A stretch of DNA of 64,000 nt from Agelaius tricolor (Eukaryota > Chordata > Aves > Passeriformes > Icteridae). A model generated the notes under the pieces. That model worked only from the letters and a program-made list of their open reading frames with translations, searched no databases and was not told the origin of the DNA. The stretch spans positions 1,739,501 to 1,803,500 of the forward strand of contig JALJCS010000036.1 of the NCBI GenBank assembly GCA_023055355.1, in the 5' to 3' direction. The position numbers were made by a program, and so were the translations under genes. Below are positions 44,448 to 53,800 of this stretch, in pieces. Each line of letters begins with the position of its first letter. The stretch's first letter is position 1.

Positions 44448-47400
44448 CTACATCAAAGTCTCTCTGTCTGACAAACTGCGGTGGATTTCCTGCTTGTCAT
44501 CGCCATCATCATCCTCAGCTGGGTCATTTTCCTCTCCAGACTCCACGTAGATGGGCCAATCATTGTCAGCATCTCCTTTTTCCTGCCCTTCTGAGGCCGT
44601 TTCCACCAGGCTGAGGTTGATGGGCAGGGAGTCCTCGTGGGTGGTGGTGACACAGGTGCAGCTGTCACAGAGCCCGAAGCGCCGCAGCCCCTGGGACAGG
44701 CTGTTGGTGAAGGTCCTCCTGCAGCCCTTGCAGATGATGGGCTTGTTGGAGCGATGGACCTGCGGGGAAAACAGCGAATTTGGAGAAAAAAAAAAAGGAA
44801 ATTTGCTGCTTTGGAGAGATTGCCACAACAGGAAAACACCCACGCTTCAGCTAAAGGAGTCCCATCCTGATTCTGGGCTACCCAAGTGTAGCAATCATGG
44901 AATGGTTTGGGTTGGAAGGATCTTAGAGCTTGTCCAGCCCATGGACACCTTCCACAACTCCAGGTTGCTCCAAGTCCCGTCCAACCTGGCCTGGGATGCT
45001 TCCAGAAATGAGGAATCCACACCTTCACCACCCTCACAGGGCAGAATTCCTTCCTGAAATCGTACCTAACAGATTGGGAAGATAAAATGCCCCTGCATCA
45101 TTTAGCATAGCATAGTATAGTACAAAATAGTAATAGTAATAGGTACAGTATAGTATCTAGTGTAGTATAGTATAGAATAGCATGGTACAGTATATAGTGT
45201 AGTGTAGTGTAGTGTAGCATAGTATGGAATAGTACAGTATAGTATTAAATAAGAGTATAGTAGTAGTATAGTATAGCAATAGTATAGTATAGTATAGTAT
45301 AGTATAGTAATAGTATAGTACTAGTATAGTAATAGAATAGCATGGTACAGTATATAGTGTAGTATAGTATAGAATAGTACAGTATAGTATTAAATAACAT
45401 AGTATAGTAATAGTACAGTATAGTATAGTAATAGTAATAGTATAGTATAGTATAGTAATAGTATAGTATAGTAATAGTATAGTAATCATATAGTAATAGT
45501 ATAGTAATAGTATAGTATACTATAGAATACTATAGCATAGTGTAGTATAGCATAGAATAGTATAGTATAGAACAGAATAGTATGGTATAGTATGGTATAA
45601 TATAGAATAGTATATAGATTAGTATAGAATAGTATACAGTGTAGTGTAGTGCAGTACAGCACAGTATAGTATAAAATAGTAATAGTATAGTACTAGTATA
45701 GTAATAGAATAGTATGGTATGATATGGTATGGAATAGAATAGAATAGTATAGATTAGTATAAAATAGTATATAATAGTGTAGTATAGTATAGAACAGAAT
45801 AATATGGTATAGTATGGTATAATATAGAATAGTATATAGTGTAGTATAGAATAGAATAGTACAGAATAGTATACAGTGTAGTGTACTATAGTATAGTATA
45901 AAATAGTAATAGTATAGTACTAATATAGTTATAGAATAGAATAGTATAGATTAGTATAAAATAGTATAGCATAGTGTAGCATAGTATAAAATAGTATAGC
46001 ATAGTATAAAATAGTATAGTATAAAATAGTATAGTATAAAATAGTATAGTATAGTACAGTATCTCTCTTTAGCACAGCTGTAATGTCCTATAATATCGTT
46101 TTAATGAGGCCAGTGTTCAGCATCCCAAAGCCTCGACTCAGATGCCAATCACTTCCCAGACTTGGGGTCACCTCACAATTCCCATAACCACCCCCTAACA
46201 GGAACCCCAGACCCACCCACTAAAGAACTGCAAATCCTAAACCCCGGGGCAGCCCCCCGGGCCCGTGCCCCCCTAACCCTGCAGGTGAGCAGGGCGTGCA
46301 GGGACTCACGCTGAGGGCGTGGCTGCGCAGGTGCTCCTGGCGGGTGAAGCGCTTCCCGCAGGTCTCGCAGGGGTACGGCCGCTCCCCGGTGTGCGAGCGG
46401 ATGTGGCGCTTCAGGATCCCCTTCTGCTTGGCCGTGTAGGGGCAGAAGGGGCACTTGTGCAGCTTGATGGGCACCACCAGCACGTCACCTTGGGGACAAA
46501 ACACAGGCTGTGAGCTCAGGTGCCCGCTGAGAGGCTGCTGCTCAGGCTCCTCGCGCTGCTGCTCGCTGCAAACCTGAGCTGGGAACCGCGTTTTCCCTCA
46601 CCTGGGGGTTCCTCGGCTGTGCCAGTGCAGAATTCATGCAGCTGCAGTGCCCTGGAAAATCAGCCTGTCTGTTGTTCAAGACAGCAAAACATTCATTGAA
46701 ATTTAGGAAGCCTTTTAGTTAAGTACCAATAATCTGCTTCTAGTCAAGTGGGGTCTCTGCTCCATCTCAGCCACTTCCTTTTTTTAAAAATTATTAAACT
46801 ATTAGCATCAGAAACTAAAACCTTAAACACAAACTGCAGGCAGAAAGAGCACATTTTGGCTATTCCTTTTTTTTAAAAATTATTAAACCATTAGCATCAG
46901 AAACTAAAACCTTAAACACAAACTGCAGGCAGAAAGAGCACATTTTGGCCATGTTCTTTCATATTTAGGTATGAAAATATGACTCTGTTTCTAGTCCCTT
47001 CCTGTTGGGAATAACGAGGTGAAGGACTCCAATATATTTCCTGACAATATTTGACTGTTCCAAAAACCAAACCACAAGTAATACACAAATTATGGAGTCA
47101 GGTGCAAGAACAGAATTCAATTTGAAGATCCCATTTTACAGAAAGGTGGGCATTGCCAAGTTTTTCAGCACCAGCTTCCCTTCCAGCAGAAAGGTGATGT
47201 GATGCCAAAGGATTCATTTTCCCTGTTCCAGGCCCTGACTGAGGGAAATGTTTTGTGTGTCAAGCAGGTGAGACTGCAGAGCACCCTCTGTATTAAGGTT
47301 TACCCAACTCACTATCAAAAAAAGTGTGTCTGGTATCAATGATGTGAGTGAGAGTCTTGGAGCTTCCCAAGGGATTGCAAATCCCTGCTGGGCATTTAGA

Positions 47401-49689
47401 GCTTCATTTAAACCCAGTTCTTAGTCCTGCTTTGCTTCCAGTGCTCTACAGGTGCCAGTTTTCCCTCCTTCTGCTGTGAGGGATGACTGGAACAGAGATG
47501 GAAACTTGAAAAAAAGTGAAATTTATCTCATCTCTTAACCTGAGTGCACCATTCTTTTATCAGGAGTTTGTATTTCTCATTTCTGGTGCCTTGTGAAGAA
47601 GCTGAGGCAGCAGCACCACTGAAAGCTGAGAAACTCCCACTCTCCTCACTGCTACCAAGTCCTGTTTTAGCACAGAAACAGAAGGAATGGAAGGTTTGGT
47701 TTCTTTTCCCTCACTCCTACTCAAACCCCATCTCTCACCAACATTTCTGATACACTGTCAGGATTCCTGATGTTCCCTATCAAACTCTGGAAGCATTTCC
47801 CTTTTAATGACTCATGAACAGCCTGGAGATGTTGAGAGAGGAAAAAGAGAAGTGAAATTTGTGTGTTGGATGTTCTTGCCTTGGCACACATCAAAAAGCA
47901 GCAGCGTGAGTGGTGACAGCCCTGCTCTGAGAGTAAACCTGCAGTTGTGATTTTATCAGTGCCCTGCTTGAGAGGATTTGTCACTTTTATTGGCTTTAAA
48001 GTCACACAGGCAGCTTGAGCTGCAGATGACAGGAAAATAAATTTGCTGGCTACAGTCAGTGCCAGCCCTGTGGCATTTGTCACATCCTCAGCACCTGTGG
48101 CACTCAACAGTCTGTCAGAGCCAGCTCCTGTCCTCACAAAGCTGTTTGGACAAGGCACTTATGAAAAACCAGATAAAATGCCCAAATCTTTATTGTCCAC
48201 ATCAGGAGAAATGCACATGGGCATGGTTTTCCTGAGAGTGCTGCCAGGAAATATTCCTGAGATATTCCAGCTGGTACTGGGCTCGGGGCAGCTGGAAAGT
48301 GAAAAAAGCCTCATTTTTATGCCATGCCAGAGAATTGAAAGCTTTCAGTGCTCCTGAAGGACTTGCAGGAATCCCTCAGTGTTGGATAAAACTGATTCCT
48401 GCCCTCTGAAGCTGCAAACAGAGCAGCACTGGCAGGAGCTGGGATGGGATGAGCTCCTGCTGCTGCACCAGGTCCTGCAGCAGATCCCTCCTGTGGCAGC
48501 TCAGCTCCTGCTGGATTGCTCCTTATGACCATCAGGAGGGAAAAATCCTCTTTAAAAACATTCAACGAGGTCCCAGTGAGTCTGTTCATGAAAGAAGAAT
48601 CACCCCAAGTGAAGGCTGGGGTGATTTGGGAGCTGCAGAACTGTCAGCAATACTCACCTGCCACGGGCTGCACCAAACAAACAAGTACAGCTGCTTTCAA
48701 AGTGCACAACAAGAGTTTATTTCACCGTGCCAAAAATTCAGCAAAATATTCTTGGACAAGAATAACAAAAGGAGAAAAACAAAGCTGTTCCCTGCTGCCC
48801 TGCACCCCTGAGTCCTCTCACCTGTGTCCTCACCATACCAGTCGCTGTGAATGTCCACCATGGAGCTCATGGGCACTCCAGCATCCTCAGCCCTACCCTC
48901 AAATCCCCGGACCAAGTGATGCACCACGTCCTCCTTCCTCGGGGCCGAGCTGTTGCGCAGCAGAGCCTCCAGGAACTGCTTCATGTGCAGATTATTGCAG
49001 GCCAGCTCCAGGGGCTGCCCCTCTTCCATGGGCTCCAGCGCCGCCGCCGCCGCGGGCTCGGGGTCAAACTCCACCTTGGGTTCCACCCTCCTGCAGCCAT
49101 CGGGGGAGCCACTGCTCTGAGGGTCCCTGGCCGCCACCTCCAGGGGGTGACAGCCACTGCAGTCCCCGCAGGGAGGGTCCCTCTGGCATTCCAGAACCTT
49201 CTCCTGCATGGAGGACACGGAGGCAGCGCCCTTGGAGCCCGCGGAGGGGCCCTCCCTGGCCGAGCTGCCGCTGTCAGCCTGGTAGAACACCACAGCCTCC
49301 CTCTCCATCTTCCTGCAGATGTCCAGCGAGGACCTGATGTAGCTCTTGCAGAAGTTGACCACGTCGGTCATCTGCAGGTAGCTGGCGGCCGACATCACCT
49401 CGATGACGTTGTCCCCGCACAGATCCAGCTTCCCCGAGTAGAGGAAATCCAGGATGACGGAGAAAGCCTCGGAGGTGACGATGTCCAGCGAGGCCGTGCT
49501 GTGGCGCCCGCTGTCCTGGATGTAGTGGATGAGCAGTGCTCGGAAGTAGCCGCTGTTGGCGAACAGGATGTTCTTGTGGGCTTTGAAGATCCTGCCCTCC
49601 ACGATGATGCTGCAGTCGCAGAAGAAATCCCGCTTGCGCTGCTCGTTCAGCTCCCCCAGCAGCTTGGTGTAGTAGGACTGAACCTCCAT
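44448..49689 (-). CDS. ZBTB8B: ZBTB8B, BTB and C2H2 zinc-finger protein
   Basis: Coding exons are 49689-48822, 46488-46310 and 44759-44448, joining in frame to 452 residues. The BTB/POZ domain ([20 protein letters not shown], about 1-120) is clearly related to ZBTB8A but more diverged. The acidic/serine linker shows no expansion. The finger exon encodes CPFC...HIRSH and CETC...H with HTGERPY, the last histidine again coming from the next exon (SVHRS). The final exon has ICKGC and LCDSC pairs and an acidic stretch ([13 protein letters not shown]). The 3-exon coding layout equals the ZBTB8A copies, so all three descend from one gene. It is divergent from BSDC1 across a CpG island. It is a predicted nuclear regulator. 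The acceptor of the BTB exon adjoins a minisatellite. Confidence 0.95.
44895..45062 (-). mobile_element. CR1 LINE 3' fragment, minus orientation
   Basis: ATCATGGAATGGTTTGGGTT, CCAGGTTGCTCCAAGTCCC and CCAACCTGGCCTGGGATGC are reverse-strand CR1 text. It lies in ZBTB8B intron 2 and ends where the TATAG array begins. Confidence 0.9.
45095..46062. repeat. Long (TATAG)n satellite-like array, about 970 bp
   Basis: Degenerate pentanucleotide TATAG units with TAATAG, TACAG and TGTAG variants, and higher-order blocks such as GAATAGTATATAGTGTAG repeated several times. It lies in ZBTB8B intron 2. Reading frames in it are meaningless. Confidence 0.95.
46765..46957. repeat. Two-copy tandem duplication of about 91 bp
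   Basis: TTTAAAAATTATTAAAC through GCAGGCAGAAAGAGCACATT occurs twice in direct tandem with very few differences. It is in ZBTB8B intron 1. Confidence 0.93.
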
Positions 49690-49694
49690 GGCTG

Positions 49695-50135
49695 GGGGGA
49701 CAGAGGAGAGTCAGTGCCAGGACAGGGGACAGTGGGACAGGGGGACAGCAGGGACGGAGGAGAGTCAGTGCCAGGACAGAGGACAGCGGGATGGGGGAAA
49801 AGGGGGACAGAGGAGAGTCAGTGCCAGGACAGGGGACAGCAGGACAGGGGGACAGGGGGACAGAGGAGAGTCAGAACCGGGACAGGGAGACAGCAGGGAC
49901 AGAGGAGAGTCAGTGCCGGGACAGGGGACAGTAGGACAGGGGGACAACAGGGACAGAGGAGAGTCAGTGCCAGGACAGGGGACAGCGGGGCAGGGGGACA
50001 GTGGGACGGGGGGACAGCGGGGCAGGGGGGACAGCGAGAGCGTCAGCGCCGAGACAGGGGACAACGGAACAGGGGGACCACGGGGACAGAGAGAGTCAGC
50101 ACCGGGACAGGGGGACAGCGGGACAGGGGGAGACA
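49695..50135. repeat. Minisatellite ending at the ZBTB8B BTB-exon acceptor
   Basis: Units of about 40-50 bp carry GACAGAGGAGAGTCAGTGCC and AGGACAGGGGACAGCGGGAC. On the minus strand each major unit reads GCACTGACTCTCCTCTGTCC, a branch-point plus pyrimidine tract. Only the last is followed by the CAG acceptor just ahead of the ATG at 49689. Confidence 0.93.
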
Positions 50136-50224
50136 CCGGCATCCCCGGGGACACCGGCACCGCGGGGACATCGCCACTGCCACTCCTTCCCAGCGCTGCG
50201 GGGACACCGGGACAGGCGGGGACA

Positions 50225-50610
50225 CCACAAAGGATCGTCCTGCCCGGCCCCTGGGGTCCGTCCTGCCCGGTACCGGGGGTTCCACGCCCCTTCCCGCCCG
50301 GTACCGCGTCTCCGCTCTGCCCGGTCCCAGCAGTCCCGCATCCCATCAAGGTCCGTCCCGCCCGGTACCGGGGGTCCCGCACCCCGCCATGGACCATCCC
50401 GCCCGGTACCGAGAGTCCGTCCTGCCCGGTACCCACCGGATGTCCCGGAACACCAAGGACCGTCCTGCCCGGTACTGGCATCCCCTAGAACGCCAAGGGC
50501 CACCCTGCCCGGTGCCGGGATCCCCCGCCGCGCCAAGCACCGACCTCCCGGTGGCGGCATCGCCCGGTACTGGGAGCGCTCCCTGCTGTAAGCACCGCCC
50601 TGCCCGCTAC
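50225..50610. repeat. CpG-rich minisatellite with core CGTCCTGCCCGGTACCGGG
   Basis: About ten imperfect units of 35-50 bp share TGCCCGGTAC. It lies at the ZBTB8B side of the BSDC1-ZBTB8B island. Confidence 0.85.
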
Positions 50611-50865
50611 CGGGGTGCCCCGGAACGCGTCCCCGCCCGCCCCGGGCAGCGCTCGGTACCCATCGCTCACCTCCGCCCAGCCGCGCTCCCGGTCCCGCTC
50701 CCGGTCCCGCCCCCGGTCCCGCCCGGCCGCCGTACCCGGGCCGCGCCCCCGGGGCGGGGCAGGAAGTGACGTCAGAGGGGCCGGGCTCCGGGGCGGGGCC
50801 CGCGGGGTGAGGGGTCGGTAAATATTGGTGACGTCACACCGCCAAGATGGCGGAGGGGTGAGCGG
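50610..50865. promoter_or_regulatory. Divergent promoter of ZBTB8B (-) and BSDC1 (+) with two CRE palindromes
   Basis: This CpG-dense sequence holds AGGAAGTGACGTCA at 50761-50774 (ETS site fused to a CRE) and a second full TGACGTCA at 50829-50836, only 11 bp before the BSDC1 ATG. It also has GC boxes and a CCCGGTCCCGCT run at about 50686-50720. Start sites are inferred. Confidence 0.75.
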
Positions 50866-53800
50866 GGCACGGCCGGGGGGCGGCGGGACCGGGGTGGGGA
50901 ACGAGAACGGGACGGGAACGGGACACGGACGGGACAGGGACCCCATGGGCAGGGGGCGGCGAGAGGGGATCGGACAGCGGGGCCGGGGTCTGGGGGGTGG
51001 GAGCTGGGACCGGGGTCTGGGATGGAATCGGGGGTTGGAATCTGGGGTTGCCGCTTTGGGTTGGGGTCTGGATCTGGGGTCTGGGATGGAATCGGGGGTT
51101 GGAACTTGGGGTTGGGGTCTGATCTGCGGTTGGGGTCTGGATCTGGGTCTGGGGTTGGGATCCGGGATCGGGGTCTGGGGATAGAATCTGTGGTTGGGGT
51201 CTGCATTTGGGTTAGGAGTCAGAATCGGGGATCTGGATCTGGGGTTGGGGTTGGAATCTGGGGTTGGAATCTGGGGTTGGGGTCTGAATTTGGGTTAGGA
51301 GTCAGGATCTGGGGTCGGGGTTGGGATCTGGGGTCGGAGTTGGGATCTGGGTCTAGGTTTGGAATCTGGGGTCAGGATCTGGGATTGGAATCTGGGGTCG
51401 GGATCTGGGGTCAGGGTCTGAAGCTGGGGTTGGGATCTGGATCTGTGCTCTGGGATCTGTGTATGGGGTTGGGATTTGGGTCTGGGATCAAAATATAGCA
51501 TCTGGATCTGGGGTCAGGATATGGGATTTGGGATCTGGGTCTTGGAGCTCGTTCTGGGATCCCGGTTTGGGGTCGGGCTCTGTGTGTGGCCGTGTGCTGA
51601 CCCCGTGCCTGTCCCGCGCAGGGAGGATGGCGGCTGGTGGCGGAGCTGGCTCCAGCAGAGCTACCAGGCCGTCAAGGAGAAGGTGAGAACCGGTGGGAGC
51701 TGTCGGGAGCCCCCGGGAACCGCCAGGAACCTCTGGGAGCCGCCAGGAGCGGGAGGGCGGGGCCGGCCCTGGGAGCCCAGTGAGGCTCCGGGAGGGTCTC
51801 CCCGAAGTGGGATCGGGATGGATTTGCTGTGGATCGAGCAAACACTGGGTCATGCTGGGCTCTGTCATGTGGGAATCACCCCCTGAGCAGGGGGGTTGTG
51901 CTTCCAGCATGGCTCTGTGGTGTGTAACTTCCTGCTGTGACAGCATTGCCTGTGTTAATTAGACACAAAACTTAAACCCAGGCTTCTCCCAGCCTGTGTT
52001 TTTCCTAGTCTTGGCTTCAGAGCCTCCTGGAATGTGTTTTGGGCAGAGCAGATGCTGTTGCTGTTCAGGTTATTCTGGTTTTATGCATTGCCCAGGTTGG
52101 GGTGAGGGTTCATCTGGGCTAAACTCTCCCACCTGAGTTTTTGTAACGTGCTGGGAGCAATCCCAGCTTTGTTGGGGAGCCAAAAGTCTGGAGAATCCAT
52201 CTTCTGTCTCCTTGCAGTCCACAGAGGCTTTGGAGTTCATGAAGAGGGACCTGGCTGAGTTCACCCAGGTGGTGCAGCACGACACCGCCTGCACCATCGC
52301 CGCCACGGCCAGCGTGGTCAAGGACAGGCTGGCAGTGAGTAGGGGCTGGGAGAGCTTCAGCACCACCCAGTGCCACCCCTGCCGTGGGCAGGGACACCTT
52401 CCACCCTCCCAGGCTGCTCCAAACCCCATCTGGGCTAACTCCAGGCATGGCACAGTCACAGCTTCTCTGGGAATTCCATCCCAGTGCCCTCACAGGGAAG
52501 GATTTCTTCCCAGTATCCCATCTAACCCCACTTCCTACAGATTAAAGCCCTTCCCCCTTTTCCTGTCACCCTCGTGGTTCCCTCTCCACCGTGCTGAGCA
52601 GGGGGACACTGGCAGTGTCACTGTGGGAGGGACACTGGCAGTGTCACTGTAGGGGGACACCGGCAGTGTCACTGCAGGGGGACACAGGCTCTCCACACGA
52701 GCTGTGAGCCTCAGCCCTGCACAGCTGCTGCTGGGACAGCCCCACCCCACACCAGGCAGCCCCAAACCTGGCTGTGCTTCTCCCACAAAGCCCCAAACCT
52801 GGCTGTGCTTCTCCCACAAAGCCCCAAACCTGGCTGTGCTTCCCCCACAAAGCCCCAAACCTGGCTGTGCTTCCCCCACAAAGCCTCAGGTCAGTTCCTC
52901 AGTTCCCCTCAGGTGCCTCCCACCTCACCCTTCCTGAGGGGGCAGATCCTGCTTCCTTAAGGATCTTACCCATAAATCCTGGGATGTTACTGACCCTGTG
53001 CTGCCTCTTCCCTTGAAGAGGGCAGAAGGCTCAGGTGCCACTGAGAAGGTGAGGAAGGGCCTGTCTGACTTCCTGGGGGTCATCTCGGACACCTTCGCTC
53101 CCTCTCCGGACAAGACCATTGACTGTGACGTTATCACCCTGATGGCAACGCCCTCAGGTACCACTGAGCCCTACGACAGTGCCAAGGTCAGTGTGGCACC
53201 CTGAGCCCTGTCCCCTGGCCCTGCTGCTGTCCCTCCCCTCACAGCTGTCCCTGTGTGTCCCCTCCAGGCCCGTCTCTACAGCCTCCAGTCCGACCCAGCC
53301 ACCTACTGCAACGAGCCCGATGGTATGGGGGGTTCAGGGGGCTGCCCTAGGGGGTTCAGGGGGTCCAGGGTGCTGCCCTTGGGGGTTTGGGGGCTCCAGG
53401 GTGCTGCTATAAGGGGTTCAGGGGGTGCAGGGTGCTGCCCTAGCGGGGTTCAGAGGGTCCAGGGTGCTGCCCTAAGGGGATCAGGGGGCCCAGGGTGCTG
53501 CCCTAGGGGGGTTCAGGGGCTCCAGGGTGCTGCCCTAGGGGGTTTGGGGGCCAGCTGGAATTCCCTGAAGCCTTTGGCCAGCAGGGCTTGGCTGCAGAAG
53601 AGCAGATCTGTCTCTTACCTCAAGGACCAGCTTAGGCTGAATTTCCTAGCCCAAATTTAACCTGGGCCTTGAGCTGGCAGAGCATTTCTGAGCCCTGTGT
53701 CTCCCTCCTCCTGTGCCCCAGCATCTCCAGTGAAACCTCCCCAAACTCAAGGATTCTTATCCCTGTGCTTGTCCCAAACAGGCCCTGCTGAGCTGCTGGA

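Noticed and set aside
45157..45489. Frame encoding ILYYTITI repeats
   Set aside because: It is a translation of the TATAG array.
45095..46062. CRISPR-like or other regular spacer array
   Set aside because: The genome is avian and the repeats are simple pentanucleotide satellites without unique spacers. No CRISPR array is present anywhere in the window.
48847..50769. A 640-codon + strand frame across 48.8-50.8 kb
   Set aside because: It is the antisense of the ZBTB8B BTB exon plus repeat peptides from the minisatellite; the minus strand coding exon explains it.
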